This document shows positions 23,241-31,623 of a DNA stretch of 33,919 nt, one piece after another. The DNA lies in assembly GCA_905236045.1 (NCBI GenBank), contig CAJOOG010000003.1, positions 1 through 33,919 on the forward strand. The letters are read 5' to 3'. The notes beneath the pieces are model-generated. The model saw only the letters and a program-made list of their open reading frames with translations, did no database searches and was not told where the DNA came from. Position 1 is the first letter of the stretch. Every line of letters starts with the position of its first letter. The stretch comes from an uncultured Denitrobacterium sp. (GTDB lineage Bacteria > Actinomycetota > Coriobacteriia > Coriobacteriales > Eggerthellaceae). Made by a program: the position numbers and the translations under genes.

Positions 23241-23312
23241 CGCGCCGTGACTGACGGATTATCGTGGACGACCACGGGGAAACGGCGCGCGTAATCGTCG
23301 ACCGTCTGGGCA
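23241..23312 (+). ncRNA. ZTP/ZMP riboswitch (pfl motif) aptamer
   Basis: Senses AICAR ribotide (ZMP/ZTP), which builds up when 10-formyl-tetrahydrofolate is short. Stem P1 is CGCGCCG (23241-23247) with CGGCGCG (23283-23289). It is followed by the conserved TGACTG. P2 is CGTGG/CCACG (23263-23267, 23272-23276), then GGGGA. The 3' part has P3 GACC/GGGC (23300-23303, 23308-23311, one mismatch) around loop GTCT, then the conserved TGGGC. The pseudoknot pairs GAC (23253-23255) with GTC (23304-23306); the family usually has GGC with GCC, so the change is compensated. Downstream are purO and purV. PurV consumes ZMP, so the ligand fits the genes. Confidence 0.9.
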
Positions 23313-23339
23313 TGCCGCACTTGCAACAGGAGCATGCCC
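23308..23339 (+). promoter_or_regulatory. Likely expression platform of the ZTP riboswitch
   Basis: GGGCATGC (23308-23315) and GCATGCCC (23332-23339) form a perfect 8-bp stem with a 16-base loop. The 5' arm takes over the GGGC needed for aptamer stem P3, so the two folds exclude each other. No T tract follows, so it does not look like an ordinary intrinsic terminator. Confidence 0.6.
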
Positions 23340-23404
23340 GGCTCGCCCACGGCGGCAATCGGCAAACCCCTGCAAGCGTGCGGCCTCGAAGCGAAAGGAA
23401 CCGC

Positions 23405-24043
23405 ATGCAAGACCTCATCGAACTGCTCGAAGGCAACCCCTACCCCGGGCGCGGCATCGTCGTGGGCAAGGGCGCCGTCTACTACTGGATCATGGGCCGC
23501 AGCGCCAACTCGCGCAACCGCGTCTTCACCGCCACCGAAGACGGCATCCGCACCGAAGCGCACGACCCCGGCAAGGTGGAGGACCCGAGCCTTATCATCT
23601 ACCACCCGGTCCGCCGCATCGACGGCGCTCTCGTCGTCACCAACGGGGACCAGACCGACACCATTGCCATTGACTTCCAAGGGGACTTCCGTGCAGCCCT
23701 GGCCACGCGCGAATACGAGCCCGACGCGCCGAACTTCACGCCGCGTATATCGGCCATCTGCTACGACAACGGCTCATTCGAGCTTTCCATCCTGAAGCAC
23801 GAAAACGGCCGCTGCCTGCGCGAATTCTTCTCTTACGAGGGCGCGGAGGGAGGTCGGGGCTACTTCATCAGCACTTATCGTGCAGACGGCAACCCGCTCC
23901 CCAGCTTCGCCGGCGAGCCCATCGAGGTAGGCCTGCCGACCCCCGAAGAAGTCTGGGCCGCGCTGAACGCAGACAACAAAGTCTCGCTCTACACGAACGT
24001 GGCGGGCGACGTGAAGATCTTCAACAAGAACTTGGGCGACTAG
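23405..24043 (+). CDS. purO: IMP cyclohydrolase, archaeal PurO-like
   Basis: Closes the ring of FAICAR to give IMP, the last step of purine synthesis. 212 aa, close to the roughly 200 aa of archaeal PurO and unlike the N-terminal domain of bacterial PurH. Features that fit the IMP_cyclohyd family are the opening NPYPGRGIVVGKG, the Arg/Asn segment MGRSANSRNRVF, and the later TPRISAICYDN, with a C-terminal YTNVAGDVKIFN. The start is ATG 23405 after GAAAGGAA; an upstream in-frame start would lie inside the riboswitch. It is first in a two-gene unit with the AICAR transformylase, 39 bases ahead of it, and both lie behind a ZTP riboswitch. Together they replace the usual bifunctional PurH. Confidence 0.85.
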   Translation: MQDLIELLEGNPYPGRGIVVGKGAVYYWIMGRSANSRNRVFTATEDGIRTEAHDPGKVEDPSLIIYHPVRRIDGALVVTNGDQTDTIAIDFQGDFRAALATREYEPDAPNFTPRISAICYDNGSFELSILKHENGRCLREFFSYEGAEGGRGYFISTYRADGNPLPSFAGEPIEVGLPTPEEVWAALNADNKVSLYTNVAGDVKIFNKNLGD

Positions 24044-24082
24044 GGCCGCACGACGAAACCAAAACTAGAACAGGAGAGCCAC

Positions 24083-25261
24083 ATGCAGGAATTCGAACTC
24101 AAATACGGTTGCAATCCCAATCAGAAACCGGCCCGCATCTTCATGCGCGACGGCGGCGAGCTGCCCGTGGAGGTGCTGAATGGACGCCCGGGTTTCATCA
24201 ACTTCCTGGACGCCCTGAACAGCTGGCAGCTGGTGGGAGAGCTGAAAGCGGCCACCGGTCTGCCCGCTGCGGCCAGCTTCAAGCACGTCAGCCCAGCCGG
24301 TGCGGCCCTCGGTCAGGAGCTTACCGACCTGGAGAAGCATATCTACTTCGTGGAGGAAGACGCCGAACTCTCCCCCGTCGCCTGCGCCTACATCCGCGCC
24401 CGCGGTGCCGACCGCCTGTGCAGCTACGGCGACTGGGCTGCCCTCTCCGACACCTGCGACGCCGCAACGGCCGCCTACCTGAAGGCGGAAGTCTCCGACG
24501 GAATCATCGCGCCGGGCTACACGCCCGAAGCGCTCGAAATCCTGAAGACCAAGCGCAAGGGCAGCTACAACGTCGTGAAGATCGACCCCGACTACGTGCC
24601 CGCCTCCGCCGAGTGCAAGGACGTCTTCGGCATCACCTTCGAGCAGGGACACAACTTCTTCGAAATCAACGAGGAGCTTCTAGACAACATCGTCACCGAG
24701 AGAGAGGACCTGCCCGCCGAGGCGAAAAACGACCTCATCCTGTCGCTGATAACGTTGAAGTACACGCAGTCCAACAGCTGCTGTTACGCCAAGGGCGGCA
24801 TGACCATAGGCGTAGGCGCCGGCCAGCAGAGTCGCGTACACTGCATGCGCCTGGCGGGCAGCAAAGCCGACAACTGGTGGATGCGCCAGCACCCGAAGGT
24901 CCTGGAGCTGCCGTTCATCGACGGCATCAAGCGCCCCGCCCGCGATAACGCCATCGACGTCTACACGGGCGAAGAGTACGCAGACGTGCTGCGCGACGGC
25001 GAATGGGAGCAGGTCTTCAAGGTGAAGCCCGAGCCGTTGACCGCGGAAGAGAAGGCCGCCTGGATAGCGAAGATGGAGGGTGTGGCCGTGGGCAGCGACG
25101 CATTCTTCCCCTTCGGCGACAACATCGAGCGTGCGGCGAAGTCCGGCGTGAAATACGTGGCCGAACCCGGAGGCAGCATCCGCGACGACAACGTGATAGA
25201 GACGGCGAACCGCTACGGCATGACGATGTGCTTCACCGGGATGCGCCTGTTCCACCACTAG
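24083..25261 (+). CDS. purV: Stand-alone AICAR transformylase (phosphoribosylaminoimidazolecarboxamide formyltransferase)
   Basis: Transfers a formyl group from 10-formyl-tetrahydrofolate to AICAR (ZMP). 392 aa, matching the C-terminal AICARFT part of PurH without the cyclohydrolase domain. The opening LKYGCNPNQKPA matches the LRYGxNPHQ start of AICARFT. The catalytic Lys67-His68 pair is in SFKHVSPAG. The block YTQSNSCCYAKGG, then GVGAGQQSRVHC, is the folate/substrate region, and DAFFPFGDNIE is conserved near the end. The start has AACAGGAGAG upstream. It is the enzyme that removes the riboswitch ligand, so ZMP build-up probably raises its own expression. The partner cyclohydrolase is encoded just upstream. 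Confidence 0.93.
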   Translation: MQEFELKYGCNPNQKPARIFMRDGGELPVEVLNGRPGFINFLDALNSWQLVGELKAATGLPAAASFKHVSPAGAALGQELTDLEKHIYFVEEDAELSPVACAYIRARGADRLCSYGDWAALSDTCDAATAAYLKAEVSDGIIAPGYTPEALEILKTKRKGSYNVVKIDPDYVPASAECKDVFGITFEQGHNFFEINEELLDNIVTEREDLPAEAKNDLILSLITLKYTQSNSCCYAKGGMTIGVGAGQQSRVHCMRLAGSKADNWWMRQHPKVLELPFIDGIKRPARDNAIDVYTGEEYADVLRDGEWEQVFKVKPEPLTAEEKAAWIAKMEGVAVGSDAFFPFGDNIERAAKSGVKYVAEPGGSIRDDNVIETANRYGMTMCFTGMRLFHH

Positions 25262-25272
25262 GAGACCGCCTC

Positions 25273-25303
25273 GGGCATCGAGCCGCCAGTCGGCCCGATG
25301 CCC
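25273..25303. other. Hairpin between convergent purV and ABC transporter genes
   Basis: GGGCATCGAGCC and GGCCCGATGCCC pair over 11 of 12 positions around a 7-base loop. There is no T tract on either side. Its place between two converging genes suggests a role in 3' end formation or in separating the two transcripts. Confidence 0.5.
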
Positions 25304-25370
25304 GCGACCTGCAGCCCGCTCGGCCGACAACCCCGCAAGTTCGCCGCCCGGCCCACCCGACGGCCCGCAA

Positions 25371-27146
25371 CTACGAAGCTCTTATCGACTCCATCTCGTA
25401 AACCTCGTCGGTCATGCGCAGCGTGGACTCGCGATGGCTCACCAGCACCACCGTGCGCTCTTCTCCTTCTTCGGCCAGCGACTTCAAGATCACGCCCTCG
25501 TTCAGCGAATCCAGATTGCTCGTGGGCTCGTCCAGCAGCAGGAACGGCGCGTCGTGCAGGAACGCCCGCGCCAAGCCTATGCGCTGCCTCTCACCGCCGG
25601 AAAGCGTGTCTCCCAGCTCTCCCACGACGGTGTCGTAGCCTTCGGGCAGGGCCGACACGAACTCGTGCAAGTTGGCCTTCTGCGATGCCTCGACTATCTC
25701 GTCGGGACGCGCCCCGGGCTTTCCTATGCCTATGTTGTTGGCAATCGTGTCGTGGAACAGGTAGGTATCCTGAGTCACGTAGCCCTCGTTCGCACGCAGG
25801 CTATCCGTTGCGATCTCGCGAATGTCTCGGCCCGAAAGGCGAATGCTGCCTCGGTCCGCATCCCAAAAGCGCATCAGCAGCTTCAGCAATGTGGACTTGC
25901 CCGAACCGCTGGGGCCGTGGATGCCTATCACGCGGCCCGGCTCCACCTCTAGGGAAACATTGCGCAGAATCTGCTCGGAGGCGTAGGAGAAGTCCACGCC
26001 TTCCACCTGCGCACCGTCGAACGTGATGCGACGACCTTCGACCACTTCCTCCACCTGGGGTTTCTCGTCGAGAAGATTGAGCACGCGGTCGCCGCAGGCA
26101 AGGGTCTGGTTCAGGCTGTTAGCCAAGCTGGAAAGAGCCATCACCGGGCCGAACGAGCCCATCATGCCTACCGTGGCCACCACCACCGTGGCGAAATCCA
26201 CTTGCCCCGTCGAATGCAGGTACAGCATCAGCAGCAGCATCCCCAACGAGAACAACAGGATAATGAGGTTGCTGAAGGAGCGCTGATGCGCCTCGAGCCG
26301 ATTGAGCTTCTGCTGCTTGAGACCCAAGTCCACCGAGCGCGAGCTCAGCTGCTCCAGACGATTGGCCCCTCCGTCGTACTGGATGGTCTCGTCCACACCA
26401 TGCAGGCCGTCCAGCACGAAGCTGTTCAGGTCGCCGAAGGCGTCGCGGAACACCAACCCGGGGCGCGAGCCCGCATGCCCCACTATCGCCGGTACCACCG
26501 CGCCTACGACCACGTACCCGCACAGCGCCAGCACGCCCGCCTGCCAGGCGAAGCCCCACAGGAACCACACCACCAGGCCGCACACGAGCACCGCGATGCA
26601 GATGGGGCTGATGGTATGCGCGTAGAACACCTCCAGAAGCTCGATGTCGCTCGTGATGAGGGAAACCAGGTTGCCCTTGTCGCGCCCCTCCAGCTTGGCG
26701 GGGCATAGGCGCCTCAGCGCCGCGAACACCTTGTGGCGGATTATGGCCAGCAGACGGAATGCGATGTAATGGTTGCAGTACTGCTCGATGTAGTGAAGCA
26801 CGCCGCGCAGCACGCCCATCACCACCAGCACCACGAACACTACCACGGGCAGGGTCTGAGCGTAGTCCCACTGCCGGGGGCTGCCGGCGAACAGGCCGGC
26901 CAGGCTTTGCGCGAAGGAGAAGAGCCAGCTGAATACGGCGTCGAATCCGGGCAACGAGCCCGCACCCAAGCTCGTCACCACCAAATACGACGCTACGATC
27001 GTCAGGAAGATGGCGCACAGATACCCCGTCACGCCGAAGAGGATTGCCAGCAGCATGTAGGGTAGAAGCGGCACCACGAGCCCGATCAGACGACCCATGA
27101 TGGTAAGCGCGCCACGGCGGCGCTTGTAGTCATCTTGCGTAGCCAT
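25371..27146 (-). CDS. Exporter-fold ABC half-transporter, CydC-like (haem operon)
   Basis: 591 aa: a six-helix type-1 exporter membrane domain (about 15-330) fused to a nucleotide-binding domain. ATPase motifs are Walker A GPSGSGKST, signature LSGGERQR, Walker B FLLLDEPT and the H-loop VSHRES. The start overlaps the stop of the preceding half-transporter by one base (TGATG), so the two make a heterodimer, as CydC and CydD do. In E. coli CydDC was long linked to cytochrome bd assembly and thiol export, and more recent work treats it as a haem transporter. Here the pair ends an operon with Shp- and IsdE-like haem-binding proteins, so haem or a haem-derived substrate is the best guess. An IrtAB-like import role is the main alternative. 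Confidence 0.8.
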   Translation of the reverse strand: MATQDDYKRRRGALTIMGRLIGLVVPLLPYMLLAILFGVTGYLCAIFLTIVASYLVVTSLGAGSLPGFDAVFSWLFSFAQSLAGLFAGSPRQWDYAQTLPVVVFVVLVVMGVLRGVLHYIEQYCNHYIAFRLLAIIRHKVFAALRRLCPAKLEGRDKGNLVSLITSDIELLEVFYAHTISPICIAVLVCGLVVWFLWGFAWQAGVLALCGYVVVGAVVPAIVGHAGSRPGLVFRDAFGDLNSFVLDGLHGVDETIQYDGGANRLEQLSSRSVDLGLKQQKLNRLEAHQRSFSNLIILLFSLGMLLLMLYLHSTGQVDFATVVVATVGMMGSFGPVMALSSLANSLNQTLACGDRVLNLLDEKPQVEEVVEGRRITFDGAQVEGVDFSYASEQILRNVSLEVEPGRVIGIHGPSGSGKSTLLKLLMRFWDADRGSIRLSGRDIREIATDSLRANEGYVTQDTYLFHDTIANNIGIGKPGARPDEIVEASQKANLHEFVSALPEGYDTVVGELGDTLSGGERQRIGLARAFLHDAPFLLLDEPTSNLDSLNEGVILKSLAEEGEERTVVLVSHRESTLRMTDEVYEMESIRAS

Positions 27147-28879
27147 CAGGCCACCTCCTGCCCATACGTCTCGAGTCTTCGTTGCTGGAGGTACAGGTGC
27201 GCATACGCGCCATCCGCCGCCATAAGCTCATCGTGCGTGCCCTCTTCGGCTATCTCGCCTTCCCTCAGCAGGTAAATCCGATCGGAGTCGACCACGTTCG
27301 CCAATCGATGGGAAATCAGGATGACGGTCTTCTCCTGCGCCAGGCGGTGCACCACCTCCATGATGACCTCCTCGCTCTCCACATCGATATTGGATGTGGC
27401 CTCGTCGAAAATGTAAGCGGGGGAATCGTGAAGAAGCGCCCGCGCGATGGCTAGACGCTGCCGCTGGCCGCCGGAGAGATTCGTGCCGCCCTCGGCCACC
27501 TCGGTGTCCAGGCTATCCTGCTCGCGCAAGAACGCCCAGAGGTTCACCTGCTCCAGCGCCTTGCGCATATCGGTGGTGCTCGCCTGCGGATTGCCCAGGC
27601 GCAGATTCTCCATCACGGTGCCCTTGAACAGGTAGCTCTTGTTGGTCACGCAGGTGATGTTACCCATGACGCTGGACTCGGCCAAATCCTGCAGTGCGCA
27701 ACCGGAAAGGGACACGGTGCCCGCGAAGCCCTTGTTGCGGCTCATCAGGATACCGGCAACGGTGCTCTTGCCGCAGCCGCTGGTGCCCACCAAGCTGGTG
27801 AAGCTCCCCGCCGGGAACTCCATGTTCACGCCGGCCAGAATCTCGCGATTGCCGTCGTAGGAGAAGTGCACGTCCTGCATGCGGATGCTTACGGGGCCTT
27901 CCGGCAGCTGCTCGGTGCCCTGCTGCGGCTCCTCCAAATCGAGAAAGGCGAACATCTTGTCGCTGGCGGCCATGCCGTTCATCGCGATATGGAAGAACGA
28001 ACCCAGAAGCCGCATGGGGATGAAGAACTCCGCTGCCAGCAGGATGATCATCAGAGTGCCCGCGAAGTCCACGTTGCCAGCCAAGAACTGGCTTATGGCC
28101 ACGGTCATTCCCACGGCCGCGCCCGCATAGGCCACCACGTCCATGACGATGATCGAATTCAGCTGCATGCGCAGCACCTTCATGGTGATGATGCGGAAGC
28201 GCTCGCTCTCCTTGTCCATCTCCTCGGCCTTCCGCGCATCCATCTTGTAGATTTTCAAAGCGGTCAGGCCCTGCAGGTTCTCCAGGAAGCTGTCGCCCAA
28301 GCCGGTGTAGACATCCCAGTAGCGATTGAGCAGACGCCTCGCGATTTTCTGCACCAGCACGATGACGCCGGGGATGAGCGGGACCGCGATCAGCAGGACC
28401 AGGGCCGACTGCCAGTTGTAGGGCAGCAGGAACAAGAACAGCGTGAGCGGGGCCAACAGGCTGTAGAAGAATTGCGAGAGGTACTTGCCGAAATACGTCT
28501 CCAGCTGCTCGGCGCCCTCGCCCGACATCTGCACGACCTCGCTGGTGCTCACGTATTCGCGATAGCCCGCGCCCAGGCGCAGCAGCTTCTCGTAGATGCG
28601 CTCGCGCACGATACGCTTCACATCCACGCTCGCACGGTATGCGTTGATGGTCGCACGTCGGTCCGCCCAGAAGCGCAACGCGAGCAGCGCCGCAAGCGAC
28701 ACGCCCGCAACGCCCAGCATGAGCTCGGAGATGGTACCGTCGAACGTGGCCCGCAGCAGCGTGCACACGGTGAACACCGTCCCGATTTGGCACAACAGGG
28801 CAAGCCATTGCCATAGCACCTGGTAGAGAATGTAGGTGCGCGCGTCTTGCAGAAGCTCGATAAGTCTGGTCTTGATCAT
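27146..28879 (-). CDS. Exporter-fold ABC half-transporter, CydD-like (haem operon)
   Basis: 577 aa: type-1 exporter membrane domain (about 15-310) and nucleotide-binding domain. Motifs are Walker A GTSGCGKST, signature LSGGQRQR, Walker B YIFDEATS and the H-loop ISHRLAN. The Glu after the Walker B Asp is present in both half-transporters, so both ATP sites may be active. AGGAAGAG precedes the ATG; the gene starts 15 bases after the ATPase-DUF454 gene. It pairs with the next gene by a one-base overlap. There is no signal of a peptidase or substrate-binding domain. Function in haem movement is inference from the operon; the exact direction of transport cannot be read from sequence. Confidence 0.8.
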   Translation of the reverse strand: MIKTRLIELLQDARTYILYQVLWQWLALLCQIGTVFTVCTLLRATFDGTISELMLGVAGVSLAALLALRFWADRRATINAYRASVDVKRIVRERIYEKLLRLGAGYREYVSTSEVVQMSGEGAEQLETYFGKYLSQFFYSLLAPLTLFLFLLPYNWQSALVLLIAVPLIPGVIVLVQKIARRLLNRYWDVYTGLGDSFLENLQGLTALKIYKMDARKAEEMDKESERFRIITMKVLRMQLNSIIVMDVVAYAGAAVGMTVAISQFLAGNVDFAGTLMIILLAAEFFIPMRLLGSFFHIAMNGMAASDKMFAFLDLEEPQQGTEQLPEGPVSIRMQDVHFSYDGNREILAGVNMEFPAGSFTSLVGTSGCGKSTVAGILMSRNKGFAGTVSLSGCALQDLAESSVMGNITCVTNKSYLFKGTVMENLRLGNPQASTTDMRKALEQVNLWAFLREQDSLDTEVAEGGTNLSGGQRQRLAIARALLHDSPAYIFDEATSNIDVESEEVIMEVVHRLAQEKTVILISHRLANVVDSDRIYLLREGEIAEEGTHDELMAADGAYAHLYLQQRRLETYGQEVA

Positions 28880-28894
28880 CGTCTACTCTTCCTC

Positions 28895-30577
28895 TCAGGC
28901 CCTCACTGCCTTAGAACCGTCATCCCCATCCGTCTCGGCGGGTTTGTCGGTCTTTATGAAGAACACGAAATACACTACGTGGAATACCCACACGATCACG
29001 AGGATGATGCGCCCGATGGGCACGCCGCTCATGAATATGAAGGCTATGGCCATGACCAGCGTGACCGTGCCCATTATGCTGAGCTTGGTGCGCATGGTCA
29101 TCCCGCGGTGCTCCACGAAGCCCTCCAGATGCTTGTGGTAGAGCTTCGTGCCGACGAACCAGTCGTGCAGGCGCTGGCTTCCCTTGGCGAAGCAGAACAA
29201 CGCCGCCAAGTACAGGGGCACCGTCGGCAGGATGGGCAGCACCGTGCCCACCGTGCCCAAGCCGAAGCACACCACGCCCAGAGCCGCCCAGAGCGCACGC
29301 GAGAGACGCGACGAAGAGCGAGGCGGCTCTTTCCGGACGGTGGCCTCTTCGCCAGCCGCATCCGCGTCCTCTTGCGCATGCCCGTCCGAGGCAAGCTCGT
29401 AGGCGGGCTCCAACCCGCGGGCGCGCATGGCCGCCAAGGTGGCTTGCGAGACATAGGGGTTTGGACCCGCAGGGCTCTCGCCTTCCGCAGATGCAGCCTC
29501 CGCCGCCGCCCGACGCCGCGCCGCAGTTTCCATGGCCTGCAGCGTGGCAGCCGAGGCTCCCCGCGCCGTCTGGGATGCGGCCACCGGAGCACTGCCCCCC
29601 TCGACCGCACGGGATTCCGCGCTAGCGGGTGGGTATCCGGCACCGAAGGCATCCCTCACCGACGCAACGTCGGAGAAAGGAGTCTCCAACCCAACTACCT
29701 CGTTGGTCTCGCTCACTTCGCCCACCTCGTCGCGCAGGAGAACATGCTTGCGGCCGCCGGTCACGGTCACTTCCAAACTCACATCGAAAAGCTGCTGAAT
29801 GCTCTCCCGCGTCACGACCTCCTGCGGGTCCCCCGCCAGCACCACCTTGCCGCCCTTCAGGCCGACCAGCATATCGGAGTACTCGATGGCCTGGTTGATG
29901 TCGTGGAGAACCATCACCACCGTAATGCCCAGCTCGCGGTTCAGCCGACGCACCAAATCCAAGATGTCCAACTGGTAGCGAATGTCCAGATAGGTGGTCG
30001 GCTCGTCCAGGAACAATATCCTGGTGTTCTGCGCGAGGGCCATGGCTATCCACACACGCTGGCGTTGGCCGCCCGAAAGGCGCGACACCTCTCGCAGGCG
30101 GTAAGCATCCATGCCCGTGACCTCGAGCACCCAATCCACCAGGCGCTCGTCATCCTCGCTCAAGTCGGTCATGGGCTTCAGATGCGGGGAGCGCCCCAGG
30201 CGCACCAGCTGCTCGACGGTCATGTCTGCGGCGGCGGTGTTGTTCTGGTGAACTATAGACACCCGACGCGCGAAATCCTTCAGCCCGATATTGCGGATGT
30301 TCTTGCCGCGCAGGAAGATCTTGCCGAGGTCGGGGTCCAGGTTCTTCGTCATCAGCGAGAACAGGGTGGACTTCCCGCAGCCGTTGCTACCCAGAATGGT
30401 GGTGACCTTCCCCTGCGGGACCGAAAGGTTCACGCCGTTGAGAATCTGATTCTTGCCGTAGGAGAAGACGACGTTGCGCACTTCCATCGCGGGGAGGTCC
30501 TTGGCAGTGCGCCCGGAGCCGTCGAGCGTCGGCTGTCTCTCGATGGCCCGCGTGAGGGTATCGCTACTGGTTGGCAT
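28895..30577 (-). CDS. Haem ABC transporter ATPase fused to a DUF454 (YbaN-like) membrane domain
   Basis: 560 aa with two parts not usually joined. Residues 31-280 are a FecE/HmuV-type ATPase: Walker A GSNGCGKST (63-71), signature LSGGQ (167-171), Walker B LFLDEPT (188-194), H-loop VLHD. Residues 280-425 are a variable linker rich in Ala, Ser and Glu. Residues 428-550 are a DUF454/YbaN domain with three or four membrane helices and the family block VLPILPTVPLYLAALFCFA followed by KGSQRLHDW. The DUF454 part would tie the ATPase to the membrane. The ATG at 30577 lies 14 bases inside the permease gene; a second Met at residue 31 is a possible start. It powers the IsdF-like permease upstream. The role of DUF454 is unknown. 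Confidence 0.88.
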   Translation of the reverse strand: MPTSSDTLTRAIERQPTLDGSGRTAKDLPAMEVRNVVFSYGKNQILNGVNLSVPQGKVTTILGSNGCGKSTLFSLMTKNLDPDLGKIFLRGKNIRNIGLKDFARRVSIVHQNNTAAADMTVEQLVRLGRSPHLKPMTDLSEDDERLVDWVLEVTGMDAYRLREVSRLSGGQRQRVWIAMALAQNTRILFLDEPTTYLDIRYQLDILDLVRRLNRELGITVVMVLHDINQAIEYSDMLVGLKGGKVVLAGDPQEVVTRESIQQLFDVSLEVTVTGGRKHVLLRDEVGEVSETNEVVGLETPFSDVASVRDAFGAGYPPASAESRAVEGGSAPVAASQTARGASAATLQAMETAARRRAAAEAASAEGESPAGPNPYVSQATLAAMRARGLEPAYELASDGHAQEDADAAGEEATVRKEPPRSSSRLSRALWAALGVVCFGLGTVGTVLPILPTVPLYLAALFCFAKGSQRLHDWFVGTKLYHKHLEGFVEHRGMTMRTKLSIMGTVTLVMAIAFIFMSGVPIGRIILVIVWVFHVVYFVFFIKTDKPAETDGDDGSKAVRA

Positions 30578-31610
30578 ATTTCTTCGACCCCCTCAGCAAG
30601 AAGATGAAGAACGGCCCGCCCACGATGCTCATGATGATGGAGGCGGAAATCTCGCTCGGCGCGATGATGGTGCGCCCGATGGTATCGGCTAAAAGGAACA
30701 GCAGCGCCCCGAAGAGGATGCAGAAGGGAACGAGCGCCTTGTGGTCGCTACCCACCAGGATGCGCCCGATATGCGGCACGATGAGGCCCAGGAAGCTGAT
30801 GGGGCCCGCGACGGCGGTCGCGATGCTGGCGAGCAGGCAGGCCACCATCGACACCAGGATGCGGGCGCGGCTTACGTTGAAGCCCAGCCCGCGGGCCGTG
30901 CGGTCCTCCAGCTGCAACATATTGCACGCGCGGATGCAGAACAGCGCGAACAACAGTCCTGCGCCCACATAAGGAGCCAGCGTCCCCACGTCCGACCAGG
31001 TCTTCATCGTGATGTTGCCTTCGACGATGGAGGCCACGCCGCTGCTGGAGCCGCCCATGGACCCGAATGCGCTCGCCAATCCCGTGAACAGGGCATTCAC
31101 CGCAACGCCCACCAGGATGATGCGCAAGGGAGAAAGCCCGCCCTTCCAGGAGAGCCCGTAGACCATGGCGAAGGCGATACCGCCGCCCAGAAAGGCGAGG
31201 AGCGGGGTGAAGAAGTAAAGTGTCGGAGCCAATCCCACCACCAGCACCGCGGCGAAGCTGGCCCCGCTCGAGATGCCGATTATACCCGGGTCGGCCAGGG
31301 GGTTCTTCAGCACCGCCTGGAACAGGCAGCCCGATACGGCCACGGCCGCACCGGCCAGCACGGAGATGAAGATACGCGGGAAACGCAAGTCGAAGACGGT
31401 GGACACATCCTGATCGTATTCCAGGAACAAACCGCGGAACAGCTGCTCGGGACCCACCTTCAGGGTGCCGGTGTTGGCGGCGAAGAAAAGCAGCGCCACC
31501 AGCGCGACGAGCACCACCCCGAAAGTTCCCGCGGCCAAGGCCGCACGATGGTGCTGGCGTTGCCGGTCGAGCGCCTGGGAGCTCTGGGCTTTTTCCACAG
31601 ATTGCCGCAT
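30564..31610 (-). CDS. isdF: IsdF/FecCD-type haem (or siderophore) ABC permease
   Basis: 348 aa with about nine or ten membrane helices, a type II (BtuC-like) importer permease. The family block NPLADPGIIGISSGA, which contacts the ATPase, is present, as are the later block FLGLIVPHIGR and the C-terminal GGPFFIFLL. The start is ATG 31610, with AGGAG eight bases before it and only 13 bases after the isdE-like stop; the frame is open further upstream into isdE but lacks a start signal. It takes haem from the IsdE-like lipoprotein and moves it across the membrane using the ATPase encoded next. The haem specificity comes from the binding protein, not from the permease sequence. The symbol is given by analogy. 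Confidence 0.87.
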   Translation of the reverse strand: MRQSVEKAQSSQALDRQRQHHRAALAAGTFGVVLVALVALLFFAANTGTLKVGPEQLFRGLFLEYDQDVSTVFDLRFPRIFISVLAGAAVAVSGCLFQAVLKNPLADPGIIGISSGASFAAVLVVGLAPTLYFFTPLLAFLGGGIAFAMVYGLSWKGGLSPLRIILVGVAVNALFTGLASAFGSMGGSSSGVASIVEGNITMKTWSDVGTLAPYVGAGLLFALFCIRACNMLQLEDRTARGLGFNVSRARILVSMVACLLASIATAVAGPISFLGLIVPHIGRILVGSDHKALVPFCILFGALLFLLADTIGRTIIAPSEISASIIMSIVGGPFFIFLLRGSKKYANQ

Positions 31611-31623
31611 GCTGGTCTCTCCT

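Noticed and set aside
21878-23680. A 600-codon minus-strand frame opposite dxr and purO
   Set aside because: It also crosses the ZTP riboswitch and promoter and has no family match that I can see.
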